From contig NC_083601.1 of NCBI RefSeq assembly GCF_029168945.1, forward strand, positions 33,345,660 to 33,409,659: a stretch of DNA of 64,000 bases, written 5' to 3'. How positions within the stretch are numbered: position 1 is the stretch's first letter; every line of letters begins with the position of its first letter. This DNA is from Cannabis sativa. Taxonomy: Eukaryota > Streptophyta > Magnoliopsida > Rosales > Cannabaceae. The position numbers and the translations under genes were made by a program. The notes under the pieces were generated by a model that was not told the DNA's origin, made no database searches, and saw only the letters and a program-made list of their open reading frames with translations. Shown here piece after piece: positions 1 to 12,309 of the stretch.

Positions 1-2929
1 CTATGATATGGGTATCCAATATGATCCGACAGATTTCTGCAAACATAAAAAGGATTAGTTACATATGTGCAGAAATGCTACCAGCAACTAGTAATTAATT
101 TCTGCAAACATAAAAAGGATTATCATGAAAAATTAATTTCTTTTTAATAGATACATTTATGGGGAATTGAACCCTAAATTACTCATTCACTCACCCAACT
201 ACAACACTTCAGCTAGAGCTAACCAAGTGGCCGACTGCTCCTCCATATAGTTCTACAAAACTGAAACACTGAAGTGGATTAAAATTAATATTAATACCAT
301 CTGAAAATTCACACAAATGAACTGAAGTTTCATGTAATCTAACCTACAAGCAATACATTATAACTCAGGGAAAGTAAATCAAATGGTGGTGTCGGTGGTG
401 TCATACATAAACTTATATGTTTTATGTTTTTGCTATAAGTACTCATATAGTAAAATATTGAAATCTAACTAGAAATACAAAAAATCAAAATATAAACTAC
501 ACAAACATAAAGAACGGAGATTAAAAACTTAGATTTCAGACTTGATGCCAAAAAAAGCCCTAATTTTACCAACAAAACTAAAAATAACTTAACTTGACTA
601 AATTGAAACTGAAACTCATAAATCAAATTCAAAATAATTGGAAGAAGACTCTAAGGAGATAGAAACAATGAGAAGAAGGAAAAAAAAAAGTGCTTATTGT
701 TTAGACGAGAATAAGAGATTGACCTCATCCTTTTCCCAGAACACATTTCAGTAGCACAAATCCGTGAATAAAAAACGAAAAAAGCACAGAAAGAGCAAGG
801 AAAGGAAATCTGGGTATAATCTGAACTCGGCGGAACTCGGCGTCGGCGGCGACCTCTTGAATGAAATCGCAATATTTGAGAGAGAGTGAGAGTAGAGAGA
901 GAATGGAAATCGGAATATGAAGATTGAAGATGCGATCTACGACCCACCAGAATTCGGTGAATAAGTGATATATTTGGTGACATTTCTCATGTTCGTGTGT
1001 GTTATATTAAGGGAAATTTACAACTACAGTCGTCTTTTACCTCTTAATTACAAAACTAACTTGCAGAATCTTAATTACGTATATTCACCGACAGATAAAG
1101 GAGGTCAAATCTAAGATATAGGTATCCAAATATGATCCGATTCCGACCTACTAAAGAACACAAAATGCAGCTTAAAAATGAATATCTTACAAGAAATTAT
1201 ACATCACCGACAGATAAAGGAGATCAAATCTTACAAGAAATGGAACAGTGAAGAGTCAGATATCGAAATCAGACTGCGAAATGAGAAACACCCAGCGAAA
1301 GCTTTAATGGAGGTCCTTCCGAAACGCAGTAGAAGAGAGATGCAGACGAATCACTGAATTGATAATTGAATGTAACATTTATGGCACTGATTTTCGTAGT
1401 ACAAAGTCCTCGATTTCTTCTGTCTACAGCAAAACATATTACAACATTCAACACCAAACAGTTAACACGGTGTCGTTTAGGGTTGTCCAACGCCTGACCA
1501 TTCTATATTATTTTATTCTGCTTAAATTTTAAATTATTATTATTATTATTTTGAGAAAAGTAATATTTTCATATTTATGGGTAGTATTTTTTTTTTTTCC
1601 TTTTTCTTTCTGTTTTTTTATTACAAATATTTTGGTAATGTTTTCTGAGAGATAATAATAAAAATGGGAATATAAATGGAGCACAATGAACAAAATTCAA
1701 TAGATTAATAATTTTTTTAACAATGAACTTATATTTTATTAAAAAATAATATAAGAGTAATATATTATGAAAAAATATAAAAAAATCATTCAAAGTAATT
1801 TATTATTCACCTTAAATGCATGCCAATTTATAATTATTAGAAAAATAAAAATATATATCTCTTAAAATTTACTTCTCTAAGTTAATTAAACATGAAAAAC
1901 TCTATTTGAATTAAACAAATTAATAAAAAAAAAATATGTAGTTATAAGCGTAGTTTAGTAGTTATAGATTTTTCCTCTCAACGAAAAAATTCCAAATTCA
2001 AGTATCCCTTCTCTAATATCGAAAAAAAGAAAATTAACAAAAAAATATCCTCACAAATGATAATTAGTATTAGTTTTGGAAAAAAAAAATTTGGAAGTAT
2101 TTATGTGATTATTAGATTTTGTATCTATAGATGTGAAGTACTAATAAATGTTTTTTAGGAAGGAAAAAAAAGTAAATTTTTTTTTTAGAAAATATGTAAT
2201 ACACCCACCTTTTTAAAAAGATGTTTTGATAAATTTTATATCTATTTTAATATTTAGAAGAAAAAAATTAGTTATTTAAAATTATTTATAAATTTATTTT
2301 AAAAAAATAAATAATTTATAATATCAATTACATGTATAAAAAATTAAATTTTATTTTTAGTATTATAAATTATTAAGATTTTTTTTTTTATTATAAATTT
2401 ACATTTATTTTTAAATAATTACAACGTATATAATAATAAAAAATTCTCCAATAACGTTGAAATAAAAAAGATCTATCGAAATGTTATTTTAAGATTTATA
2501 CTATATACTTATCTAAAAAAATTTATTTTTATGTTTGATAAACAAATTAATAATTATTATTTAAAAAAATAACACTCTATAATAATTAATTGTTGAAAAA
2601 TTGTAATATTTTATAATGACACCTAATTTTCTCACTGGATTATGTGAATTTTAAAAGTATAATTGATACTTTTTAATTGTTTCCAACTAAATAATTATTT
2701 GTAATGACATGTTAAACTTAATAATTATTCCTAATTATGTTTAATTTTAACTTATGAGATTACTTAATTATTTCTTTAGGAAAAAATATTTTGAATAACA
2801 ATAGATGAATTTTTAAAGGGGAAGGACAGTAGGTGGCTGAGCAAAGGCAGACAAGTTTACCTTGCCGAGAGGCACATATTCAACGCCCACATGTTTTTGT
2901 TTTTTCTTGGTTCAACAAAAATATAATTA
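1..2929. other. AT-rich intergenic region with a CT-rich leader-like patch
   Basis: I see no convincing coding gene. The patch at about 780-985, read on the minus strand, is rich in CT-runs and then GC-rich (around 830-860), like a plant 5' leader. It could be the first exon of a minus-strand gene that continues left of the window. A second leader-like patch lies at about 1250-1490. Short sequences recur: a motif at 11-40 returns near 1120-1140, another at 35-58 returns at 98-121, and one at 1085-1110 returns at 1207-1230. From 1500 on the DNA is almost pure A/T homopolymer runs. The short open frames here have no recognisable domain. Confidence 0.5.
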
Positions 2930-3300
2930 GCCTAAGTATTATTTTAAATTTTATATTTTGTAAAAATTACTAATAAGACTTGTTTTCTTAAATGACAAAA
3001 TAGATTTTATATTTTTCAAAATAGTAAAAATAAGATCCCGAGCTCAATTTTCAACAATTTTATTTTTTAATATAACAAACTTTAAAACAATTTCTAACAC
3101 GATCAGATATAAAAAAATATAATCAGTTTTGTCATAACATCTCTAGATCAGATTATTATTAAGTTTTATTTTGACAAAAAATCAGTTCAGAGTCCTAATT
3201 GTACAATTTTAGAAAATACAAGATCTATTTTGTCATTTAACAAAACAGAAGGTCCAATTAATGACTTTTCAAAATACAGGGTCCAAAATAGTATTTACCC
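2930..3300. mobile_element. MULE-type MITE with ~95-bp TIRs and a 9-bp TSD
   Basis: The ends are imperfect inverted repeats of about 95 bp; the two arms share the run TTAAATGACAAAATAGAT. They are flanked by the perfect 9-bp direct repeat ATATAATTA at 2921-2929 and 3301-3309. A 9-bp target duplication with long TIRs is typical of Mutator-like elements. The 371-bp body is too short to code, so it is a non-autonomous copy. The element boundaries and TSD are read directly; the superfamily is inferred from TSD size and TIR length. Confidence 0.85.
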
Positions 3301-4633
3301 ATATAATTATAAGTATATATTAATTATTATTTTGGAAAAATTATGGTTGCATATTTTTTTTTTTAATTTTTTAATTATAAAAATAAAAGTAAAATTTGTA
3401 TTTTATAAATTTTATTTTGAAAAAGTGAAAATGTGTTATATAATTAATTTTTATTTTTTGTTTTTAAAAATAAAAAACAAAGTATAATTATTTTTTATAT
3501 GAAAATACAATGTAATACTGTGACATTTTTAATTTTGAAAATAAAAAACATGAATTTTGATTTTTTTTTCTTTTTTTATTTTTTTTTTAAATAAAAACTT
3601 ATGACTATCATTTAGTTTATTTTTAAATAAATATACAAAAAATTATAATAATAAAAAAATTCAATAAAAAATACTCATTAGCATCATAAAAAAATCTAAG
3701 TAATTTAAAATTAATCTTAGACTTATTATCTATCAATAACATAATACAAAACTGACAAAATCATACATAATAAAAAATATATATATAAACTAATAATTGT
3801 CCATTTTTAAAGAACAGTATTAAAAAAATTATAACAATTAATAAACTTTACTCATTATCTTCATTTTCAATTTGCTCTCAATATACAATCAGTAATTTCA
3901 TTAAGTAATATCAACCATTTCACAAATTTGATCTCTTATAATGCTAAACTTAATACTATCATTCAAAGTTCTGAGGGGTGCTTTGTGTAGTAGTACTATC
4001 TACTTCAGAAATTAGTATTTTATATCATTTTAACAAGTAATATACTTAGATAAGTGAAATTGTTATCGCAAGGACTGTAACTAAGTACTAAATAATTGAA
4101 TTATTATTTTTATTTGACAATCAAATAATGAATTTTGAAATTAATAATCTAAGAAAAAATTAAATGACAAAACAATAAACAAGATTTAATCAAGTAATGA
4201 AATATAGGGAATTAACGTCAATTGTATCCACTTCCTATTTCAATAATGCAAATCAATTTTCTTCTATATATGATAACGGATTATGAATTCACCAAAATTC
4301 TTTTGAAACATTAAAGTACTAAATTGTAATAATAATTACTACATCTCTCAAACTATTACACAAGTAATCCGCATTAAGCAATAGCCCAAAAGCTACACAC
4401 GCAACACATACTTTTGTTTTATGTCAAAAACTATGTTTATTCAAAGCATTATTAATACTCACTTTTCAGATTTTATATTGAGATCATAGATCATGCATAA
4501 GATGGTCAATCAAACACACGTAATAAACACAAATACGAATAAATCACACAATCAATAAAAAAGAAATCAAAATAACATTAACTCATTAAAATTTCAACAT
4601 ATCTCCATTACAATTCCTAAATTGGAGTTTAGT
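3301..4633. other. AT-rich intergenic DNA
   Basis: This stretch is mostly A/T homopolymers. I see no gene, RNA or clear transposon ends in it. Confidence 0.5.
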
Positions 4634-4760
4634 TAGGGGTGCACATAGGATGGATTGGCTGGGTTAGAGGTGTTTTAATAGGCCAACCCAATTATTGCGA
4701 TTTGAATAAACTATAAACCATTCAATTTTTTTATTGTACAACCCAACCCTACTTAGTACA

Positions 4761-4890
4761 ATAATATAGGGAGTCGGTTGGGTTGGGTTCATTGGGTTGA
4801 GATGAATATTTTAAACTTTGATATTTATGTTACAAATAGGATAAAATTATTTAACCTAGTGCATACACAAAAAAAATAATACATATATAT
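4761..4890 (+). repeat. Left copy of a ~125-bp direct repeat bracketing an LTR
   Basis: This segment, starting ATAATATAGGGAGTCGG, is repeated almost exactly at 6781-6912. The only obvious difference is a few extra bases in an A-run and an AT-run. The two copies bracket the LTR. Confidence 0.9.
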
Positions 4891-4979
4891 GAACTTTGAT
4901 CTACTCACAAGTATGTTGTTTAAACATCCTAAATATGAACTTTCTAAAACGATAAATTAAACACATATAAAGTTAAGAA

Positions 4980-6781
4980 AACCTTACATTGATGCAGCGG
5001 AATTAATGTCTCCTTCCACTCAGATCTCTAACCCATGATTCCTTTCTGTAGCAGAGTATAATCAAGATCTGAGCCCGAATGTCCTTCTTCTTCAAGTTTT
5101 GATCCTTCACAGTCTTCCAATCTATGATTGAGTTACTGCTTGCTGTGTGTGGGCACTTACTCTTTCACTAGGGTCACGAAAAAGATGAAGGAGAAAAGAG
5201 AATGGTATTTCGGCCAAGGTATAGAAAGTGGGGAAGGCTCAGTTTTTCTGAAGAGAGAAATTTCTGTCAGAAAGCTAATGAAAGCATGTGTTGTGACTGA
5301 GCCAACACTTTCTATTTATAGGCAACTACTAGGTTTAGGTTTAGAATTATTTGGCATTAAAATAATGAAAATATTAATTTGAAAAATCAACATTAAGTGG
5401 CCGGCCTAGGTGTTGTAATGGGCCTCACTTAATTTTGCAATTTTATCAAATTTTATCTCTATTTTCTCAAAAATGCCAATTTTCAAATTCTAATCTTTTA
5501 AATGCCAAAACTAATTATTTAATAACTAAAATAGATTATTAAATAATATTGTCATTTAATTTAATTATTAATTAGACATATAAAGTCCATTAATAAATAA
5601 ATAAACCTAGAAAACTCTTTTCTTTACAATTTCACCCCTGCTTAGTGAAAATTCATAAAATTAGACATAGTCTAACTTTAGAATTATAATTGATCAATCA
5701 CGAATCAATTAATGAGTCTTACAAGCAGAATGTTCTCAACTAGAATGGGGACCATGGATCTATATGCTGAGCTTCCAATAAGTGAACCAAATTTACCAAG
5801 TAAATTCCTACTTATTAATTCTTCGTTGAATCCACTCTTAAAACTTAGAATTGCACTCTCAGACTTATATAGAGCATATTGTATGTTTCACGATACCAAT
5901 ATACTATCTCATTTAACCATTGTTATAATCTTATTGTGATTTAAAGATCCTCTATATAGATGATTTACATCGAGATGGGATTTCTTTACCGTTCTCACCC
6001 CTCAATGTATTTTGCCCCTTAAAACACTTAGCTACCTGTAAATGGTGTTTAGTGATCTAATAATTAGTCAGTTAAACAAGAGCTCATCCATTTACTTCTA
6101 TTTGCTAAGCTCGAAGGGAATCATCACTTAACTTCTATACACCAGTAGAAGCTATAGATTCCATATTTATGTTCAGCACTCCCACTCAATCATACTATCA
6201 TGTTCTCAAAATATACGTATCACCCTGACCCGAAAGTAGGCTTAACTAATAAATCTAAGAACATGAATAGCACTCCTGAGTTGAGCCTAAGCATATCAGG
6301 ATTTAGATTCTTTTAATCTTAAGATCAACTACTGATATTGACTTGGAAAGATATGTATAACGGTAAGTTTGTAATATCTTAACTTAGTTGCAATATCGGT
6401 CCAGTCCAATGTATACTCCATACATTCGAAACTAGTATACTTTACTAATGTCCTGGAAAGAACATAACACTTACTCCAAGTGTAAGTACACATCATCGCT
6501 GATTATCACATTAGTGTAAATCCAATAACACTAATGAAACAGGGACCAAAACTTTTGATACATATGATCACAATCACATTCCACTGTGTTGACAATACTG
6601 TAATTGTGAATAAACATATGATCTGGATTTAATTGATTTTGTGTGTATGAATGTAATAAACATATCAAACATATTAAACCATTAGCATGTAAAATTCATG
6701 CAAACATCAATCACTTCTAATTTCTTATATTGATAACTAATCAGATTGTAAAGAGTTTTATTTAGGGCATAAAACCCAACA
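4980..6781 (-). mobile_element. Probable solo LTR of a Copia-type retroelement
   Basis: On the minus strand the segment begins TGTTGGGTTTTATGCC, a common start of plant Copia LTRs, and has a good TATA box (TATAAATAGA) at 5312-5321. No gag, protease, integrase or reverse transcriptase frames are attached, so this is a solo LTR. The end at 6781 is clear; the other end is only approximate, and I found no 5-bp target duplication. The small open frames at 5128-5382 and 5712-5939 lie within the LTR and are not considered genes. Confidence 0.6.
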
Positions 6782-6912
6782 TAATATAGGGAGTCGGTTG
6801 GGTTGGGTTCATTGGGTTGAGATGAATATTTTAAACTTTGATATTTATGTTACAAATAGGATAAAATTATTTAACCTAGTGCATACACAAAAAAAAAATA
6901 ATACATATATAT
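6781..6912 (+). repeat. Right copy of the ~125-bp direct repeat
   Basis: Partner of the copy at 4761-4890. Its left edge coincides with the end of the solo LTR, and its right edge lies in an AT microsatellite. Confidence 0.9.
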
Positions 6913-7337
6913 ATGTATATGTGTGTATGCGTGTGTAATATAGTGCTTTAAAAATAACTAAAGTAGTAGTGATATCATTTTGTGAGTAGTAAAGTTAATA
7001 ATAGTGATTGATTCTCACATTATGCTTGTTGGTAGAAGTAGTAGGGTAACTATAGACTACGTGTTAATGATGTGTTTTGGTTAATTCACTTTCTAAAGTT
7101 ATCACAATAGAATTTATTTATGTATCAAAACGTAAATATATTTGTGTTTTGGAACATTTTTTAAGAAATGGGTTGGTTTGAGTTATATAAAGTTAAAATG
7201 TGTCAAGCTCATAACCAACCCATAATTATTATATGGTCTATTACTTTTCTAATGAGTGATGACCTACTCTTAACATAACCCTTTACTACAAAAAATAAAT
7301 TGGGTTTGAATGGTTTCCCATATTTTGTGCACCCCTA

Positions 7338-7816
7338 CAATTTTAGCTAGGAGGGGGGGGGGGGGGGGGGGGGCTTGGGCATCAATGAGGGTCGGACTTG
7401 GGGATGGGTTCGGGTTTGGGGGATATTGGGGGTCGGGTGGCTGATGGGGATGGCGAATGATCGGTTGGAGCTTCTCAAACTTTTTTTTTTTCTGAAAGCC
7501 CTGAAACCGACGCTGAAGGAAACAAAATGAAGAGAAGAACCTGAGGGGATTGTATAGGGTTTTATTATAGAAAAAACCTTTTAAAGGTTATAAAAATTAA
7601 AGTGTGTTAGATCACGTGATAGGTCTATTAGGGGAGATAATGTTGCCTCTATTAACTAAAAAGTCGCTCCTAACACTTTTAGGGACAATTTTTTTCGCCC
7701 CTAACTTTACACGAATTTAAGAAAAAAAAAAGTATATTCATTTAGGGGCGACAATACGAGGCAACATTAAGTCGCCTCTAATTTGATCGCCCCTAAAAGT
7801 TAAATTTATTGTAGTG
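7338..7816. mobile_element. Truncated CACTA right end with a poly-G tract
   Basis: The segment ends at 7816 with TTATTGTAGTG, the complement of a CACTA terminus. Just inside it are subterminal repeats of the type TTAGGGGCGAC in both orientations (7630-7800). The left end is missing. Inside, 7353-7373 is an uninterrupted run of 21 G followed by many more G-runs to about 7465. A second, older remnant (7817-7953) ends TTTTTGTAGTA and has accGACG-type subterminal motifs, so two CACTA relics are probably stacked here. Confidence 0.6.
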
Positions 7817-7953
7817 ATACTTGACGACTCTTCAAAACCGACAAGTATTTTCAACTATAGACGTCGGTTTTAAACATTTATTTACTTTTATTAGATACGG
7901 TCCTTGAAAAAAAAAACAATTTAAGGACCGACAGGAGTAGAGCTTTTTGTAGT

Positions 7954-10275
7954 AATGTTTATCGAGTATTTGATTCAAATTCAATAACTAGTCTAAAAAG
8001 ATGAGCTAATAAAATTGCTTCTGATTCAGTGAGCAAAACGTCATGCTTGTAATCGAGTCGTTCGTGATTGGTGAGCAAAAAATAACCACATATTGAGGGG
8101 ATGTTAGAGGAGAGTCTCACACTATCTAATGTGTACAGAAACACATGATGCATGTACTATTCTTTTTATATATTACCAATACCAAGTAATTTTAAGATAA
8201 AACCATATGCACCTTATCATACACTCATTTTCTTGATCATACACTTACAAATTCTAACAATGAAGTTTAGATAAGGTTGAGTACAATTCGATCCACCTTT
8301 TCCTAACTGATCAGAATAAATAATTAATCTTTACAAATGTATAAAGGATTCCTTTTTGCTACTACTTTCTCTGTTTCTGATAGATTCTGTTCGTGAGCTC
8401 AATTATAGTTAAAAAATTAGAATCCAATTATTCTAAGATGTCGTGTATGAGTGTCTGAGATAGATGAGAACATTCATGTTGCATATCTCTCAAAATTAAA
8501 TTAAAACATGCTATTAATAGGTAACTAAAAACTGAAGGCAGGAATCTCATCATTTACGGTCACAATTTATTCTTGAGCATATTTTTAATAGTTGACAAAT
8601 TTTTATAGAAAAATGCTGAGAAGCACCTTATGTGTCAACCACCACAAGAACATACTATTATTGGTATAAATTTATATAAGTCTCACCAATTTTAATTTAA
8701 TAAATAATATCAAAACCGCATCATTTTGGTGATGAACACTCTAATAAATTAATTTGTATGTACGGGATATTATATTAAATTTTATGAATAACTATAAAGT
8801 TGTGTTTTGTTGGACAAATTAAAATACCTTTATTCTTTGGTTTATAGATTGGTTGCTTTGTCCAACTTGTAATTTCTTGCACATTTTTGTCGTTTTCTTC
8901 TTCAATAAATTTCCATAAGGGTGATTCCCAGCCATTTTAACATGATTGATGAACAAGCTACACGAAAAATCACAACTCTTCATCGTATCATCTATAATTA
9001 TTATGTTTAAAATTTCTCTACTAAATTAGTAAAGGCACATAAATTTTCATCACTCCATGAGTAGCTCTTCCAAAAAAAAGTCTATTCTCACATAGAATAA
9101 ATGGTAATATATATATATATATATAAATAAGAATATTAAGATGCAACTCTATAATAATATTCAACAACATAAATTAATTAACAAATTTGTTAGTGTGTGT
9201 TAAGAGACGGTCAAAGTCAGTTAAATCAGTTAGGCGTTGCTTATGAAACGAGCTTGAGTTTGTTATATTACCTCATTAATTGATTAGTAGCTTGTAGAAA
9301 TACCCTGTTCGAATTAACGTTTAATTCACACTGAGTAATAAGATTCTCTTTCTTCCTCTCTTTCAATATTTTCTAAGAGATTTAACAGGTGCCGCTGATC
9401 AGTATATATAATAATGTTTTTTAACAAAACCCTGCAGGTTATGAAAGTTCATTATGAGCTTATGTTATGACTAACTATTCATTCTTTAATTAATTAAAAT
9501 AATGCAAAGAAAATGTCTTCAACAATGAAAAAGTATTAAGTAGTACTCGTAGTGGAAGATTAAATAACGTTTTTTTGGTATATAATATAAGCAGTGCAGG
9601 TTGATATAAAATAGAAGAAGCAAAAAAGTGAGTACAATAATAAAGTAGTTCCCCTGCTACTAATTCCAGAAATTAAGATTAATACATATGTGGGGTTATT
9701 AATTAATTACGCGGGAAGTCATAAACATTATTACGTCACTTTATTGGTTTGAGTGAGATTATAATGACCAAACAATGATGACATAATGAATTATTCTTTC
9801 AAACTACTTTAGCCACTCGGAAATAGAATCTAGTTTATATTGATATTTATAATTATATATATATCTACATATTCGTTTAAAACTATAATAACTATTAAAT
9901 ATTGGGTACATAAAAGTAATATTAAGATGAAGTGATGATCATGGATTTATGTTGTTGACACTTGACACCCATATCCAGAGCTATCTGTGCGTTAATAATT
10001 ATAATACAATATTTCTAATTAATCCAATTTGTAAGGCCCTACTTTTAAGTGTGGACACAGTATCTATGTGTTAATTATATATAATAAGGAAAGAAAACAC
10101 ATATTGAACCATATTTTAATGATGTATATATATTGTATATCATTTTATTGGTAGCATAGGAAAGACAAACACTACATACTACACTACAAACTTTAGAGTG
10201 AAGGAAAAAAAAAAGAGACAAAGTACAGTTAACTAGCTATATAATTAGTCATACAATATCTATGTATAAATGAGT
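7954..10275. other. AT-rich intergenic region, downstream of the first YDYAPAA gene
   Basis: I find no supported gene. An (AT)n microsatellite lies at about 9105-9124. The segment around 9190-9390 has an LTR-like look (short, with a CT-rich end) but no paired repeat, so I do not call it an element. The 64-aa open frame at 7959-8153 has no recognisable content. Confidence 0.45.
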
Positions 10276-10455
10276 TCATGCAGCTGGGGCATAATCATAA
10301 CCCCCATCATCATCATCATCATCATCTCCATCTCCTTCCATAATAACATGTGTAACTGGGTCATGAATAAAATCACCAGTGGACTCTCCTTCTGCAACAA
10401 ACTGCTTCTTGCACCAAACTAACGTCCCAACATCTTTCTGGGAAACGGGAGACAT
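10276..10455 (-). CDS. Small acidic protein with C-terminal YDYAPAA (copy A)
   Basis: A 59-residue reading frame on the minus strand, shorter than most gene finders accept. It starts at the first ATG downstream of a TATA box (CTATATAAAG, 10605-10614). The N-terminus begins MSPVSQKDVGTLVWCKKQF; the C-terminal third is an acidic run (seven consecutive Asp) followed by GGYDYAPAA and stop. There is no signal peptide or membrane segment in the frame as read. Two further loci on the same strand (30.2 and 39.2 kb) end with the same motif, which makes this a real gene family rather than a chance frame. The function is not known to me. An Asp-Tyr context is what plant tyrosylprotein sulfotransferase uses, and several plant peptide precursors (PEP type) lack signal peptides, so a peptide precursor is one hypothesis. 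A structural or regulatory mini-protein is equally possible. Confidence 0.75.
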   Translation of the reverse strand: MSPVSQKDVGTLVWCKKQFVAEGESTGDFIHDPVTHVIMEGDGDDDDDDDGGYDYAPAA

Positions 10456-10604
10456 ATTTTCTTGGCTGAGAGAAGAAAAAGGGTTGATTTCTTTGGATCC
10501 AAAAGCTAATTTAAGAGAAGGAAGAGATAATTATATATGTAATTGGTGTTGTTGTAATTTGTTGGTAATCAGTTGAGATATTGAGTGAGAAGTAGAGTTA
10601 CTGG

Positions 10605-10614
10605 CTTTATATAG
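10605..10614 (-). promoter_or_regulatory. TATA box of YDYAPAA gene copy A
   Basis: CTATATAAAG on the minus strand, about 150 bp upstream of the ATG. Confidence 0.75.
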
Positions 10615-10654
10615 AGGAAGAAAATAAGTGTTGAGTGCTGAGGTGGGTGTCAAC

Positions 10655-10660
10655 CACGTG
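10655..10660. promoter_or_regulatory. G-box (CACGTG) upstream of copy A
   Basis: Palindromic CACGTG about 200 bp upstream of the copy A start. A second, CCACGTGG, lies at 11032-11039, about 580 bp upstream. Copy B has two CACGTG sites at comparable distances. G-boxes bind bZIP and bHLH factors in plants; regulation by light, ABA or jasmonate would be an inference. Confidence 0.6.
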
Positions 10661-11031
10661 TTGAGTGTGAATACATGCATGGGAAATTTGCTTCGGCCCG
10701 ACGCCGAGAGATGGATGGTCTTATGGGGTCCTGCCAACATGGACGAATTTACACATGAGACCCCACTCGAAATTGTAAAAAAACCAAAAATATTATTTTT
10801 AAGATCAAAGAAATAAACACTAATTAGTTTTATTTTAATTTCTATACAACACGCCTCGAATCTTCTACTTTCAATATGCATATATTTCATTTCCGCTAAT
10901 CAAGTTATATAGCTTATTACCATATAGAAATCATTCGAATATAATCTAGTATTCCCTTTAATTGAAACAATTTATTTGGTTAAATTACCGAACTTGGTGG
11001 CTTCTGCCACATGGGACGCCACCTTGGAAAA

Positions 11032-11039
11032 CCACGTGG
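11032..11039. promoter_or_regulatory. Distal G-box CCACGTGG upstream of copy A
   Basis: Perfect palindrome CCACGTGG, with a matching site upstream of copy B (30991-30998). Confidence 0.55.
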
Positions 11040-11374
11040 CATTTCATCGAACACGTACGCTAATTTCGTGTCAAATAATTTGCTTTTTTCGGTGGCGAGC
11101 TATTGGTCCTTTGGATTACTGTTAGGTCAAATTAAAGTGACAACATATATATGGCTGTTGTATATATCAAGAGTAGTTAAAGTAGAGCTAAAAAGAAAGA
11201 ACTAAAGCTTAACTAATAATTCTCAAAAATAATATTATATATAAAATCATGTCACAAAGAAATTTTAAATAAGAAGATAAATATATTTTCATAAATTTAA
11301 TCACAAAAAATATATAGTTATTTGTAACGAGTAAATATATTTTTATTAATCATAAACAATACTGTACATATAAA

Positions 11375-11620
11375 AAAGAGCATTTTTTTTTTTATTATTT
11401 TTACACTTTAAAGCAGTTTTTTTTTTGCATTTTTACGAAATTCTACATAGAAATTCTTATTGCAACTAGCGCTGTAATCTAAATTGCAATAAAAAATCAT
11501 ACAGAATCTCCTATTGCAACTAGCGCTGCAACCACTTTAGAAACTCAAACCGTAAATTTAAAAAAAAATTAAAAAAATAATATATGAAGTAATTCCCCTA
11601 TAAACAATATGTGCCGGTTA
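11375..11620 (+). repeat. Dispersed repeat, copy 1
   Basis: The block containing TTATTGCAACTAGCGCTG and the preceding T-rich/TTTACGAAATTCTACAT segment occurs in reverse orientation at about 32312-32460. Part of the block (TATTGCAACTAGCGCTG) also recurs internally around 11510. It looks like a degenerate MITE, but the ends are not clear. Confidence 0.6.
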
Positions 11621-11865
11621 AAATTATTTTACTCTAATATTATTAGTCTTATAAAAGAGGAATCTCTATAATTTTAAAAGATAAACTATGGAAAAAAAAA
11701 ACTATAAAGTTATTATTTGTTAATACTTATCTTCTAATTAATGTATCTACGTCATCGTGTGCATGTTAATAATTCTACCCTCTCTTCTAAATGCAGCTAG
11801 CCATTATACATGATATTCATCAAACTCATCCTCGAAGTGTATATGAAGAAAGTTTAATATTCTCC

Positions 11866-12000
11866 ATTTGGTGATTTCTGTCCTGAGACTACCAAAAGCG
11901 TACTGTACATTATTAATTAATATTAAGTAATTAAAAAATTAATTACTAAAAAATATACTGAGAAAGCTGTATGTTACACAAAGGCATGAGAAGTAAAATA
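11866..12000 (+). repeat. Duplicated flank, copy 1 (holds the empty MULE target site)
   Basis: This segment (around CTCCATTTGGTGA, then CTGTCCTGAGAC, ACCAAAAGCGT) is repeated with moderate divergence at 18843-18970. In this copy the sequence TTACACAA (11974-11981) is followed directly by AGGCATG. In the other copy the 8.8-kb MULE is inserted right after TTACACAA. So this copy shows the unoccupied site. Confidence 0.8.
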
Positions 12001-12289
12001 TATATAGAGTTATATATGTTAAAAGTAAGTATAATCACATTGCGAATAATCCATTAATTTTTAGCTCCTTATAAATCATCACTTAACTTTCTAATATTTC
12101 TGTTATTATACAACTATGCCTAAAGTATGTTTGTGTCCATTCTGTTACTACTTTATTACTTTATTGGTTTGTGTAAAAGGGTGTGTGGTAATAGAATTGT
12201 GTAAGAGCATGTCCCACTAAATGGAATTCCTTTTCACTTTTCTTGAGCTGAGTTTTCACAATTCTTTTTTTTTTTGAAAATTCTCATCT

Positions 12290-12301
12290 TGGTATCAGAG
12301 C
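12290..12301 (+). other. Primer-binding site for initiator tRNA-Met
   Basis: TGGTATCAGAGC, the standard PBS of plant Copia elements, placed 3 nt after the LTR end. Confidence 0.85.
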
Positions 12302-12309
12302 ATCCTCTT

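Larger units (their letters stand above)
4634..7337. mobile_element. hAT-like non-autonomous element, interrupted by an LTR
   Basis: The ends are inverted copies of TAGGGGTGCACA (left at 4634; TGTGCACCCCTA ends at 7337), the terminal style of plant hAT elements. The body contains repeated TTGGGTTGGGTT-like motifs. No coding frame for an hAT transposase is present. No clean 8-bp target duplication is visible; the right flank abuts another transposon relic, which may have destroyed it. A retroelement LTR of about 1.8 kb sits inside, bracketed by a 125-130 bp direct repeat. Confidence 0.6.

Noticed and set aside
10276..10455. YDYAPAA proteins as PSK, PSY, RGF, CIF, CEP or IDA precursors
   Set aside because: None of those conserved peptide motifs fits YDYAPAA, and no signal peptide is visible.
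10379..10890. Larger frames around the YDYAPAA copy A locus (65, 119 and 62 aa)
   Set aside because: They overlap the TATA box, the leader and the real small CDS in other frames and have no family features.
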